The notes beneath the pieces were generated by a model. That model saw only the letters and a list, made by a program, of their open reading frames with translations. It was not told where the DNA came from and made no database searches. Of a stretch of 64,000 bases of DNA, positions 34,607 through 43,634 are shown in pieces (within the stretch, counting starts at the first letter, position 1; the number at the start of each line of letters is the position of its first letter). A program made the position numbers and the translations under genes. The DNA comes from JAJKIP01 sp037200685 (GTDB lineage: Bacteria > Bacteroidota > Bacteroidia > Chitinophagales > Chitinophagaceae), in NCBI GenBank assembly GCA_037200685.1, contig JBBCIG010000017.1:62001-126000 (forward strand). The letters are read 5' to 3'.

Positions 34607-37075
34607 ATGAAGCCCCTGAAATTTTTACTCGTAACCTTGTTATGCCACCTGTCAATCACAGGAGTTTTCGCCCAGACATCCACAGCTCCTGCTGTTGGTA
34701 ATGGCACTTCCACTAACCCTTACCAGGTCGCTACGTTGAATAACCTTTATTGGTTATCACAAAATTCCGCACAATGGGTTGCCGGAAAATATTTTATTCA
34801 GACAGCGGACATTGATGCATCATCTACCAGCACATGGTTCTCTAATGGAAGTGGGGGCTATTATGGTTTTCCTTGTATCGGTGGCAACCAAACAATCGGC
34901 AACCAGTTAAGTGCAGTTTTTTATGGCAACTATGATGGACAAGGTTATAGTATATCAAATCTGTACATCAACAGGCCCAATGACCGGATTGCTTTGTTTG
35001 GAAATGCACAAAATGCTGTCATTAAAAACCTGTCATTGGTGAGTGCCACTGTTATTATTCCTTCGACTTCAGCGCCCTATGGCGTGGGTATTTTAATGGG
35101 ATATTCATTAGGATCTACAGTAGATAATGTTCATATAACGGGAGGAAGTATTACAAGTAATAATGTCACAGGCGGATTCGCTTCCGCAGGCCCTTTTGTT
35201 GGATGGGTGGAATCAATAACTATTAGTAACTGTTCTACCTCCGCATCAGTTACAACGAATGGTGGCTTTGCAGGCGGGTTTACAGGGATAAAAGGCGGAG
35301 GTGCTGCGTCATTTACCAATTGTCATACATCAGGCGTTGTTGTTTCAACCGGCAGTTCAAGAATTGGTGGGTTTCTCGGGCAAACAGATAATAGCGGAAC
35401 TTCCACTTTTACTAATTGCTCAGCGACAGGCAACGTTACAGGCGTATCATTAGTAGGTGGATTTGTTGGTTATTTCGCTGCCACATCCGCTACATTAAAT
35501 AATTGTTTTGCCCGGGGAAATGTTACTGCAACAGGTGGAACTGCCGCTGGCTTCTACGCATATACCAATTCCACTACAGTTAATTTGAACAATTGCTATT
35601 CCACAGGCGCAGTTACCGGTTCTACAAAAGGCGGTTTTGGAACACAGGCCGGTGGAACTATCACACATACTAATTGTTTTTGGGATACACAGACATCAGG
35701 TTTGGCGAATGCTTTACCGGCTTCCACTCCATCCGGCATCACCGGCAAGACTACTGCTCAAATGAAAACTGAATCTACTTTTACCGGTGCGGGTTGGGAC
35801 TTTATAACTGAAACCACTAATGGCACCAATGACTATTGGTTTATTGATGTAGCAGCAAATGCAGGTTATCCTTCATTAGCCAGTAATATACGGGAGTGGA
35901 CAGGAGCCACCAGCAATGTATGGTCAGATGCCGCTAACTGGAAAAATGCTATTCTTCCCACTTCCACTTCCATTATTCAGATACAATCCGGGGCGCCAAA
36001 CCTGCCCGCAGTATCGGCGGATATTACCTTAAGCAAATTCAATTTCAATGGCGTCAACCATATACTTGATCTTGGCAATTACAATCTTACCTGCTCACAG
36101 GTACTCGCCTTCGATGCGAATAAATACATTAAAACTTCAGGCACCGGTGTATTAAAAATGAACATCGCCAATAACCGTTTATTAATCTTCCCCGTTGGCA
36201 ACACGGCATACAATCCTGTTACGATCGGTAATACTTCGGGCGGTGCCGATGATTTTTCCGCAAGGGTGCTCGATGAAGTATATTTAAATGGTACAAGCGG
36301 TGCCGCTTCAACCGCAACCCGTGTGCAACGCACCTGGGATATCAGTAAAACAACCAGCAATGGTGGAACCGGTATCAATTTTATATTCAACTGGAATGGT
36401 GGAGAAACATCAGGGTCGATGGTGACACCAACGCTTTATCATTATGCTTCGGGATGGCACAAACAAACCGGCACTACTTCTTCTACATCCACCAGTCTTA
36501 CATACACGGGTTATACTGGCACCTTCTCACCATTTGCAGTTGCAGAGGGGGCTTCTACATTACCTGTTAACTGGCTCAGTTTTACCGCCCGTGAACAAAA
36601 CAAAACGATTATCCTCGACTGGAGCACAACAAACGAGAAGGAAACGGAGAACTATTTAGTGCAGCACAGCACCAATAGCACCGACTGGAATACGATCGGC
36701 ACAAAGGCCGCCGCCGGCAACAGCAATACAATCTTATATTATACGTTTATACATAATATACCTGTTAACGGGTATAATTATTACCGGTTAATACAGCGTG
36801 ATATTGATGGCAAAGAAAGCTTTAGCAAAGTCGTGTACATCAATTTAGCAGCAGCACGCCAGCAAATAAGCGTTTATCCAAACCCGGTTGTAAATGGGAA
36901 GACGAACATAAGATTAGAAAAAGCGACAACGATACAAGTATACAACAGCGCCGGTGCAATAGTGATGCGAAAAAATCTGCAGGCAGGAACTCAACAACTC
37001 GAACTGGATCAATTACCAAAAGGCATTTATCAAATCAAAGCAGGCGACGAAACAATTTCATTTATCAAACAATAG
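34607..37075 (+). CDS. T9SS surface protein with GLUG repeats
   Basis: 822 residues from the Met at 34607, chosen because KPLKFLLVTLLCHLSITGVF is a clean signal peptide. Residues about 110-390 hold GLUG-type beta-helix repeats (GGFLGQTDNSGTSTFTNCSA, VGGFVGYFAATSATLNNCFA, KGGFGTQAGGTITHTNCFW), common in cell-surface adhesins. A long beta-rich middle follows, then a fibronectin-like module (WSTTNEKETENYLVQHSTNS, YNYYRLIQRDIDGKESFSK) and a T9SS type A sorting domain (ISVYPNPVVNGKTNIRL, LDQLPKGIYQIKAGDETISF). Likely exported to the surface by the T9SS and used in adhesion. Confidence 0.9.
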   Translation: MKPLKFLLVTLLCHLSITGVFAQTSTAPAVGNGTSTNPYQVATLNNLYWLSQNSAQWVAGKYFIQTADIDASSTSTWFSNGSGGYYGFPCIGGNQTIGNQLSAVFYGNYDGQGYSISNLYINRPNDRIALFGNAQNAVIKNLSLVSATVIIPSTSAPYGVGILMGYSLGSTVDNVHITGGSITSNNVTGGFASAGPFVGWVESITISNCSTSASVTTNGGFAGGFTGIKGGGAASFTNCHTSGVVVSTGSSRIGGFLGQTDNSGTSTFTNCSATGNVTGVSLVGGFVGYFAATSATLNNCFARGNVTATGGTAAGFYAYTNSTTVNLNNCYSTGAVTGSTKGGFGTQAGGTITHTNCFWDTQTSGLANALPASTPSGITGKTTAQMKTESTFTGAGWDFITETTNGTNDYWFIDVAANAGYPSLASNIREWTGATSNVWSDAANWKNAILPTSTSIIQIQSGAPNLPAVSADITLSKFNFNGVNHILDLGNYNLTCSQVLAFDANKYIKTSGTGVLKMNIANNRLLIFPVGNTAYNPVTIGNTSGGADDFSARVLDEVYLNGTSGAASTATRVQRTWDISKTTSNGGTGINFIFNWNGGETSGSMVTPTLYHYASGWHKQTGTTSSTSTSLTYTGYTGTFSPFAVAEGASTLPVNWLSFTAREQNKTIILDWSTTNEKETENYLVQHSTNSTDWNTIGTKAAAGNSNTILYYTFIHNIPVNGYNYYRLIQRDIDGKESFSKVVYINLAAARQQISVYPNPVVNGKTNIRLEKATTIQVYNSAGAIVMRKNLQAGTQQLELDQLPKGIYQIKAGDETISFIKQ

Positions 37076-37197
37076 TTACGTAAGTAATTCTCATTTCAGG
37101 ATAGGTACTCTCAGCGAAAGCTTAAGCAGTGATGTTTAGGCTTTCTTTTTTGTACTTATAGAAATCAATAATGCATAGGGGGGAAAAAAATTATTTA

Positions 37198-37270
37198 CCC
37201 AACTGCATTGCTACTAGCATCGCCTGTTGCGTCGCACTCTTGTACTTCAGGAATTCTACTGAGCAAAGCC
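37198..37270 (-). repeat. Dispersed repeat DR1, copy 12
   Basis: CTGCATTGCTACTAGCATCG, CCTGTTGCGTCGCACTCTTG, AGGAATTCTACTGAGC. Confidence 0.92.
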
Positions 37271-37282
37271 TCATCCCTCTTT

Positions 37283-37472
37283 CCCTTCTCCAATAGAGAA
37301 GGGCCGGTGCTGCATTGCTGATTCAAACGATATAACTACCACGTCATCTATAGTTCTTTGTTCATCATTTTAGAAGTGTCATATTCTATCAAACCCTTCG
37401 AAGAGTGAGGGCTGTGTGTTGATGGCCTTCCCCCTTGGGGGAAGAGCCTGTCCCGCTAATGCGGGATCGGGA
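37283..37472. repeat. Cluster of short hairpins in an 800-bp gap
   Basis: CCCTTCTCCAATAGAGAAGG at 37283-37303, CTTCCCCCTTGGGGGAAG at 37427-37444 and TCCCGCTAATGCGGGA at about 37451-37466. They resemble the CTCTCC/GGAGAG and TCCCG/CGGGA palindromes found elsewhere in the window. No gene is convincing between 37076 and 37884; the open frame at 37435-37635 is an accident of these repeats. Confidence 0.6.
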
Positions 37473-37884
37473 TGGGGGCCTAATGACCGTGCATACATGG
37501 CCCCTAATGCGAGATGGAGGCTTTCTGTTCAGCATTGATCAAGGAGCTAAGAAAAGCTTTAATACCATCCAAAATTCAAATTTCCTTAACTTATACAACC
37601 ATTCAAACGCCAATTCCTTTCGATTAACTCACTGAATAACTGTATCTTAAACATCTCTTTTTCGAAGATAATTACTGGCATTGTTTTTGGCTACTAGTAA
37701 ACAGCATCCCTCTCGTAATTACGAATTAAAGTACTCATAGAAACTAAGTAATAGAGCTTAACCGTACAAATTATCCACTTTATAAACGCCGGATATCATA
37801 GATATTTTATGTCCCACGACATAAGCAGACTTTCCTTTATCCTATATAAAACCCAAATTATTACCAACGAAAAAAGAGGAAAGT

Positions 37885-38214
37885 ATGAAAAAGAATACAC
37901 CACAACCACGCAAAGAAATTATAAATGCACATGCATCAGTGGCCGCTACGTTTGAAGAGTTTTGGTTTGTAGAAAAACTCGTGGAAGAACTGGCTGACAA
38001 AGCTGATGGCAATACAGAACATATCGAAATTGAATCTGCTGCACCGGAATGGGAAGCAATTGAAACATCCTCTATGACAGCGCCGGTATGCGGCAATCTT
38101 TTTCTATCCGATGATAATAAAATGATAAAAGCTTTTTTCATCAGCTCATTTATGTTTACCTGCATCCGTGAAAATAACGGGATGAAATTATCCTGGAGTA
38201 ATTCACTATCCTGA
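37885..38214 (+). CDS. Small protein of an unrecognised family (copy 1)
   Basis: 109 residues, MKKNTPQPRKEIINAHASVA. Two blocks are shared with the gene at 45464: EEFWFVEKLVEELAD near residues 29-43 and the last 27 residues, FISSFMFTC ... GMKLSWSNSLS, while the middle (acidic, with PVCGNLFLSDD) has drifted but keeps the VCGN motif. No signal peptide, no membrane segment. A strong terminator follows. The conservation of only the two ends across copies suggests those are the functional parts. I do not know the family. Confidence 0.75.
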   Translation: MKKNTPQPRKEIINAHASVAATFEEFWFVEKLVEELADKADGNTEHIEIESAAPEWEAIETSSMTAPVCGNLFLSDDNKMIKAFFISSFMFTCIRENNGMKLSWSNSLS

Positions 38215-38251
38215 TATAATTAGTTAATACTTTACCTATCAAGAATCACAT

Positions 38252-38283
38252 CTGCGAAACTTTGGTTTCGCAGTTTTTGTTTT
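38252..38283 (+). terminator. Rho-independent terminator
   Basis: CTGCGAAACTTTGGTTTCGC, AG then TTTTTGTTTT; perfect eight-base arms. Confidence 0.88.
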
Positions 38284-38316
38284 ATAGCTTTTGAAATACA
38301 TCGGAGTGTTTCCAAA

Positions 38317-38390
38317 TTGCTGAATAGAATTACAGAACCTTGAAGTGTGCGACGCAACAGGCGATGCTAGTAGTACTGAAGCCGGGTAAC
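38317..38390 (+). repeat. Dispersed repeat DR1, copy 13
   Basis: TGCTGAATAGAATTACAGAA, GTGTGCGACGCAACAGGCGA, TGCTAGTAGTACTGAAGCCG. Confidence 0.92.
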
Positions 38391-38442
38391 AAATCTTAAA
38401 TTGATTTGTACTGCAACAAGCAATAGGAGGTTAAACTTTATT

Positions 38443-38793
38443 TTATTTTGTTTTCCAAAATGTGATAATCAAGCCTCCTGCAACCACGAGCATTCCTCCA
38501 ATGATTACCGGTAAAGAAGGAACAGTTTTAAAAGTGATGTAGGTAACTATCTGCCAAACTATAAAGAGAGTTGCGATGTAAAGTCCAACTACTTTCCCGA
38601 ATTCGACCGGGGCTAAATTGAGAAAAAAACCATATCCAAATAACAGTAGCGCCCCCATTAAACCAAATGCTATTCGCACCATTCCTGTATGATTATAAAT
38701 TGATTTTCGTATGATGGCATCGCCGGTGACTTCAAGAATAGTGGCGATCAAAAGAAAAACAATCGGGTGAATGCCCTGGAGGAATTTTGCCAT
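38443..38793 (-). CDS. Small multidrug-resistance-like membrane protein
   Basis: 116 residues with four membrane helices: HPIVFLLIATILEVTGDAII, VRIAFGLMGALLLFGYGFFL, VVGLYIATLFIVWQIVTYIT and LPVIIGGMLVVAGGLIITFW. The conserved Glu within helix 1 (ATILEVTGD) is where SMR transporters carry their essential acidic residue, and the overall size fits. Substrate not predictable. Divergent from the flavin monooxygenase gene. Confidence 0.7.
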   Translation of the reverse strand: MAKFLQGIHPIVFLLIATILEVTGDAIIRKSIYNHTGMVRIAFGLMGALLLFGYGFFLNLAPVEFGKVVGLYIATLFIVWQIVTYITFKTVPSLPVIIGGMLVVAGGLIITFWKTK

Positions 38794-38902
38794 TTTATTT
38801 TATTTAAGTCAATAGTTGTTTAGCGAAAAAATATTTACAAAGTTATCCGGTTTCCAACAAGCTTCCGGATGATTTAGCTAATTTTACCGCTATCCTTTTT
38901 TT

Positions 38903-40153
38903 ATGAATGAAACTTCATTGACTACCAACACTACTACCACAACCACTTGTTGCATTGCAGGCGGCGGCCCCGCAGGAATGATGCTGGGTTTCTTACTGGC
39001 CCGCGCCGGTATTGATGTGATCGTACTTGAAAAGCATAAAGATTTTTTTCGTGATTTCCGTGGCGATACCATTCATCCTTCTACTTTCGAATTGGTGTAT
39101 GAACTGGGATTGCTGGAAGATTTTTTAAAAATCCCTCACCAGGAATTGCAACAGCTGGGCGCAAGGTTCAACGAACGCTTTATAAAAATGGCGGACTTCT
39201 CTCACCTGCGTGTCGCAAAGCCCGCATTGGGTTTTATGCCGCAATGGGATTTCCTGAATTTCTTGCGGGAGAAAGCAATAGCTTTTAAAAATTTCAGGTT
39301 GCTGATCGAAACAAAATTTTCGCAACTGCTTATAGAGAATAATAAAATAAAAGGTGTCACCGCATCAACACCGGGCGGCATGATAACGATTCACGCTGAT
39401 CTTGTTGTTGGCGCAGATGGAAGAGATTCTTCCGTGAGGGAACAAGCGGGGTTAAAAGTAATTACGACAGGTGCGCCAATCGATGTGCTATGGTTTAAAT
39501 TATCAAAGCAGGAAGGTGATCCGTTGCAGTCATTAGGAAATTTTTATTATGGAAAGCTATTAGTGATGCTTGACAGGACCGACTATTGGCAGTGTGGTTA
39601 CGTAATACCAAAAGGAAATTTAGCCGGAATAAGAGAAAGAGGCCTGCCTGCATTTTATGAAGAACTTGGTGAAGTCGTTCCTTTTTTAAAGAGCCGCATG
39701 AATGAATTGAAAGATTGGGAGCAAGTGAAATTGCTGAGTGTGGCCATTGATCACTTAGACGAATGGTGCCGCGATGGATTGCTTTGTATCGGTGACGCCG
39801 CACATGCCATGTCGCCGGTGGGCGGCGTGGGCATCAACCTCGCCATACAGGATGCGGTAGCGGCGGCCAATATATTATATAAGCCATTGAAAGAAGGAAA
39901 AGGTGTTACCACTTCGACTTTGAGAAAAGTTCAGCAAAGAAGAAAATTTCCGGCAAGAGTGACGCAACGTATGCAGGTGGCTATTCAAAAAGGGATTATC
40001 AATGGTAAAGTACAAACCCAAAAACAACAAAAACCGCCGATGTTTATGAGAATGCTGAACCGCTGGCCACGGTTGCGCCGCTTACCGGCAAGGTTGATTG
40101 GCATGGGTGTGCGACCGGAACATATACGTACACCTGCCGTAAAAAACAATTGA
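38903..40153 (+). CDS. FAD-dependent monooxygenase (PHBH fold)
   Basis: 416 residues. The Rossmann motif CCIAGGGPAGMMLGFLLARA binds FAD near residues 16-35, the acidic end of beta-2 is VIVLEKH, the DG motif is LVVGADGRDSSVRE near 169-182, and GDAAHAMSPVGGVGINLAIQ is the GD motif near 297-316. RGDTIHPST is the typical substrate-side stretch. This is a class A flavoprotein hydroxylase of the UbiH/PHBH type, cytoplasmic. The natural substrate cannot be told. A long inverted repeat separates it from the glutamine-synthetase-like gene. Confidence 0.85.
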   Translation: MNETSLTTNTTTTTTCCIAGGGPAGMMLGFLLARAGIDVIVLEKHKDFFRDFRGDTIHPSTFELVYELGLLEDFLKIPHQELQQLGARFNERFIKMADFSHLRVAKPALGFMPQWDFLNFLREKAIAFKNFRLLIETKFSQLLIENNKIKGVTASTPGGMITIHADLVVGADGRDSSVREQAGLKVITTGAPIDVLWFKLSKQEGDPLQSLGNFYYGKLLVMLDRTDYWQCGYVIPKGNLAGIRERGLPAFYEELGEVVPFLKSRMNELKDWEQVKLLSVAIDHLDEWCRDGLLCIGDAAHAMSPVGGVGINLAIQDAVAAANILYKPLKEGKGVTTSTLRKVQQRRKFPARVTQRMQVAIQKGIINGKVQTQKQQKPPMFMRMLNRWPRLRRLPARLIGMGVRPEHIRTPAVKNN

Positions 40154-40162
40154 AAATATTTT

Positions 40163-40229
40163 TCCCACAAAGCCACAAAGAGCACTATAATTAGCAAATA
40201 CACTTTGAGGTCTTTGTGTCTTAGTGGGA
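40163..40229. repeat. Long inverted repeat IR2, copy 1
   Basis: TCCCACAAAGCCACAAAGAG and GTCTTTGTGTCTTAGTGGGA face each other. A relative is at 56951-57018. It may act as a bidirectional terminator. Confidence 0.8.
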
Positions 40230-40310
40230 TTGATATAAGTACTGAACTTACACCCAGCTTGCAAAAAGCATTACAATCAGGTATCTTTACCGGTAATTAA
40301 ATTCTAAACC

Positions 40311-41654
40311 GTGGATAAAAACCAGGTGCTTGCTTTTTTAGAGCAGCATAATATTGATAAAATAAAATTCGCTTTCACCGATATCGATGGTATTCTCCGC
40401 GGTAAAGTAATTCATAAAGAAAAATTCGTTAACGGCCTGCAGGATGGTTATGGATTTTGCGACGTGGTGTTTGGCTGGGATAGTAACGACGCCGCTTATG
40501 ACAATGTGCAGTTAACAGGATGGCATACCGGTTATCCAGATCGCCCCTGCTACATTGATCTTTCTACGCAACGGCAAATACCGTGGCAGGATAATATTCC
40601 TTTTTTCCTTGCTGATTTTAATGGATTAGCTGCATGCCCGAGAAGTTTATTAAAACGTATCGACCAGCAATGCATTGGCATGGGCTTTCATGCGGAATTC
40701 GCACAGGAGTTTGAATGGTTTAATTTTAAAGAAACACCGGATACATTAGCGGAAAAAGAATTTACCAAACTGCAACCCATGACACCGGGCATGTTTGGTT
40801 ATTCTATACTTCGTACTTCACAGAAAAGTGAATTTTATACAGCATTGATTGATGGCCTTGAAAAAATTGGCGTGTCGCTGGAAGGTTTTCATACGGAAAC
40901 CGGCCCCGGTGTATACGAAGGGGCGTTGTTGCGTGACCATGTATTGAAAGCGGCCGATAACGCTGTGTTATTTAAAAATGGGGTAAAAGAAATAGCGGCG
41001 CAACAAGGAATCGTCGCCTCATTCATGGCGAAGTGGAATGAAAAACTGCCGGGCTGCGGCGGCCATGTGCATCAAAGTCTTTGGAATAAAGAAAAATCCA
41101 CCAACTTGTTTTACGATGCAAAAGATGCAAATAAGATGAGTGATATCTTCAAACATTACTTAGCAGGGCAATTACATTGCTTACCGTATATCGTGCCGAT
41201 GTATGCACCCACTATTAATAGCTATAAACGATTAGTGGAAGGTGCATGGGCGCCAACTAATATCAACTGGGCGCATGATAACCGCACGACGGCATTGCGT
41301 GTATTATCCTCTTCGGAAAAATATACAAGATTAGAAACAAGGATACCAGGTTCAGACAGTAATCCTTACCTGGCGATGGCCGCGGCACTGGCCTCCGGTT
41401 TATATGGTATCAAAAATAAATTAGCGTTAACAATTCCGCCAACAACGGGCAATGGATATGCGGATGATAAACATGGTAAGCTTCCTTCCAATTTATACGA
41501 AGCGACGATGCAAATGAAAAAATCCGCGGTGGCGAAAGAATTGTTTGGTGAAGAATTTGTAGAGCATTTCACGCAAACAAGGTTATGGGAATGGCGTCAG
41601 TTCGCTAAACATGTAACTGACTGGGAACTGAAACGTTATTTTGAAATTATATAA
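40311..41654 (+). CDS. Glutamine synthetase-family ligase (GSI-like, possibly gamma-glutamyl-amine synthesis)
   Basis: 447 residues, GTG start. The opening DKIKFAFTDIDGILRGKVIH is the beta-grasp part; catalytic landmarks follow: EGFHTETGPGVYEGAL (metal Glu), CGGHVHQSLW (His and ATP loop), APTNINWAHDNRTTALRV (substrate Arg region) and RLETRIPGSDSNPYLAMA. It lacks the adenylylation Tyr loop in recognisable form. The N-terminal DIDGxLRGK motif and length suit the gamma-glutamylpolyamine/gamma-glutamylanilide group more than assimilatory GlnA (inference). It forms a cluster with a kinase-like gene and a HAD phosphatase downstream. Confidence 0.85.
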   Translation: MDKNQVLAFLEQHNIDKIKFAFTDIDGILRGKVIHKEKFVNGLQDGYGFCDVVFGWDSNDAAYDNVQLTGWHTGYPDRPCYIDLSTQRQIPWQDNIPFFLADFNGLAACPRSLLKRIDQQCIGMGFHAEFAQEFEWFNFKETPDTLAEKEFTKLQPMTPGMFGYSILRTSQKSEFYTALIDGLEKIGVSLEGFHTETGPGVYEGALLRDHVLKAADNAVLFKNGVKEIAAQQGIVASFMAKWNEKLPGCGGHVHQSLWNKEKSTNLFYDAKDANKMSDIFKHYLAGQLHCLPYIVPMYAPTINSYKRLVEGAWAPTNINWAHDNRTTALRVLSSSEKYTRLETRIPGSDSNPYLAMAAALASGLYGIKNKLALTIPPTTGNGYADDKHGKLPSNLYEATMQMKKSAVAKELFGEEFVEHFTQTRLWEWRQFAKHVTDWELKRYFEII

Positions 41655-41689
41655 TCTTGCCACATACCTATCACCACTTATCTTTCCCT

Positions 41690-41697
41690 TAGTTTTG
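41690..41697 (+). promoter_or_regulatory. Candidate -7 promoter element
   Basis: TAGTTTTG, 38 bp before the ATG at 41735; suggests that the kinase-HAD pair has its own promoter. Confidence 0.4.
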
Positions 41698-41734
41698 CCC
41701 TAAATTTTTACTACCCTCATATTCCGCGATTGCC

Positions 41735-42787
41735 ATGACAAAAAATTATGCTTATATAGTGGAACAGGCATGGAAAGGTTACGACGCTGCTAAAAAAATA
41801 AAGACGATTGAAGACATCAGCGTAAACGTTTCCACCAACAAAGTGTTCCGCATTACGTTTGAAGACGAAGACACCATCGTAGCCAAGCTATCGCTTTTTG
41901 GCGAATACGAATATTTTAAAGAAGACCATCGCATTATTCATACGCTGGGAAATAATCTCCTCTACCCTTTTGAAAATTTATTGGCGAAATCTTTATTAAA
42001 AAATAACAGGGTATATATTTATCATCACCGGAAGAATAAAATAAACGCATGGGTAGTATTTTATAATCCTATCCGTTTTTTACAAAAATTACCAAGGCGC
42101 CTGGATGAAAAGCATATTAAAAAATTCGGACAGCAGATCGCTAAATTTCATAAAGCCTGCTCAAGTGCTAAGAATGTATTACCGAAATCAGCAAAAACAC
42201 TCCGCAGCGATATCAATAAAATGCTGGTGCAGCTGGATGAACATGAGGAAAAATTCGGTAACCGTATGCAGGTTGATTATCTAAAATATCATTGCGATTT
42301 GTTTTTAAAGAACAGGCTGAAATACAATACCAGTTCTTTCGAAATGATCCCTGTTTTTATTGACTGGAACATTGGCAATTTTTCAGTAACAGATAAAATG
42401 GAACTCTACTCCCGCTGGGATTATGATTGGTTCCGCATCAGTTACCGGATGCTGGATTTTTATTTTTTCAGCAGGGTCGTATCTGATGAAGGTGATCGAA
42501 CAGTTTTCAGTTACCGCATTGACCCGATGATGCAGGACCGCTTTATTATTTTCCTGGAAGAATATCATAAAATAAATCCGCTGACTGCTAATGAAATCCG
42601 CTTTTTGAGAGAGGTATACCGTTTCTTTATTTTAAATTATGTAATAAAAGATGGGCGGTATTTCTTTAGTGAACAGTATGCAAAAACGTTGAAGGCGGAA
42701 GCTTTTGATATTTATCTTCCGTCGGTAGACAGGGATTTTGACCCCGAAATCATCATCAAAGAATTAAAGATAAAAACAGATAAGTAA
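41735..42787 (+). CDS. APH-like phosphotransferase
   Basis: 350 residues. A kinase-type fold of the aminoglycoside/choline-kinase group: an N-lobe with KVFRITFEDEDTIVAKLSLF (Lys of the ATP-binding strand), the catalytic loop PVFIDWNIGNFSV, where Asp and Asn of the HxDxxxxN motif are kept but the His is lost, and the metal-binding segment SRWDYDWFRISYRMLDFYFF. No signal peptide. It ends in TAA whose last A begins the next gene's ATG, so the two are translationally coupled. Substrate unknown. Confidence 0.72.
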   Translation: MTKNYAYIVEQAWKGYDAAKKIKTIEDISVNVSTNKVFRITFEDEDTIVAKLSLFGEYEYFKEDHRIIHTLGNNLLYPFENLLAKSLLKNNRVYIYHHRKNKINAWVVFYNPIRFLQKLPRRLDEKHIKKFGQQIAKFHKACSSAKNVLPKSAKTLRSDINKMLVQLDEHEEKFGNRMQVDYLKYHCDLFLKNRLKYNTSSFEMIPVFIDWNIGNFSVTDKMELYSRWDYDWFRISYRMLDFYFFSRVVSDEGDRTVFSYRIDPMMQDRFIIFLEEYHKINPLTANEIRFLREVYRFFILNYVIKDGRYFFSEQYAKTLKAEAFDIYLPSVDRDFDPEIIIKELKIKTDK

Positions 42788-43632
42788 TGGCAGTTGTTTC
42801 TTTTCAATCGGTAATTAAAAAATATAAAGTAATATTTTTCGACGCCTATGGTGTTTTAAAAAACTACAAAGGCCTTATTCCCGGTGTTGAAAAAACGTTT
42901 GAATACCTGGACCATGAAAAGAAAGAATACTTCGTCATTACCAATGATGCTTCCCGCAGCCCGGAGCAGCTGGCGTTGTCTTTTAATGACATTGGACTTA
43001 CTTCCATTAAAACAGATCATATCATTTCTTCCGGTATGCTCGCTAAAGAATACCTTGACCTGAAAGTAAAAAAAGGGATCGTTGCTTATTTGGGTACGGA
43101 GAATTCTGCACATTATATTGAAAGCTCCGGCTTACGTACATTACCGATCAGGGCGATTGATGAAAAAAATATAGATGACGTAAACGCCATTGTATTATTA
43201 GATGACGAAGGCTTTGACTGGTACAGCGACCTTAACAAAGCGGTGAACATCCTCCGCAAACGAACGATACCTGCTATTGTAGCTAATACCGACAATATTT
43301 ATCCTGTAGCAAAAAATGATGTATCTATTGCCATCGGTGGCATCGCCACGATGATTGAAAGTATTGTTGGTAAACGTTTCCTGCGCTTTGGCAAACCAGA
43401 TTCACAGATATTCATTTTCGCTTATGAGCATGTGCGTCGTTTTAAACCGGTAGGCAAAAGTGAAATATTGATGATCGGGGATACATTGCATACGGATATC
43501 ATCGGTGCGAATAAATTCGGATTGGATACGATGCTGGTGCTGACAGGAAATACATCACCCGATGATGCCGAAACAAGAATAAAAGCGACGGGTATTATAC
43601 CAGATTATATCTGCGAATCCGCAGTAGTATAA
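42787..43632 (+). CDS. HAD-IIA (NagD-like) phosphatase
   Basis: 281 residues. HAD motif I KVIFFDAYGVLKNYKGLIPG gives the nucleophile Asp (FFDAYGVL), motif II is FVITNDASRSP, and motif IV is ILMIGDTLHTDIIGANKFGL. The cap insertion lies between motifs II and III, as in the NagD/phosphoglycolate class. The second Asp of motif I is replaced by Tyr, as in several HAD-IIA proteins. Coupled to the APH-like kinase by a one-base overlap, so the pair may add and remove phosphate on the same compound. Convergent with the T9SS gene, only 2 bp apart. Confidence 0.82.
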   Translation: MAVVSFQSVIKKYKVIFFDAYGVLKNYKGLIPGVEKTFEYLDHEKKEYFVITNDASRSPEQLALSFNDIGLTSIKTDHIISSGMLAKEYLDLKVKKGIVAYLGTENSAHYIESSGLRTLPIRAIDEKNIDDVNAIVLLDDEGFDWYSDLNKAVNILRKRTIPAIVANTDNIYPVAKNDVSIAIGGIATMIESIVGKRFLRFGKPDSQIFIFAYEHVRRFKPVGKSEILMIGDTLHTDIIGANKFGLDTMLVLTGNTSPDDAETRIKATGIIPDYICESAVV

Positions 43633-43634
43633 TT

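Noticed and set aside
37435..37635. A 66-residue open frame in the 800-bp gap
   Set aside because: It is read across CTTCCCCC/GGGGGAAG and TCCCG hairpins and has no protein-like composition.
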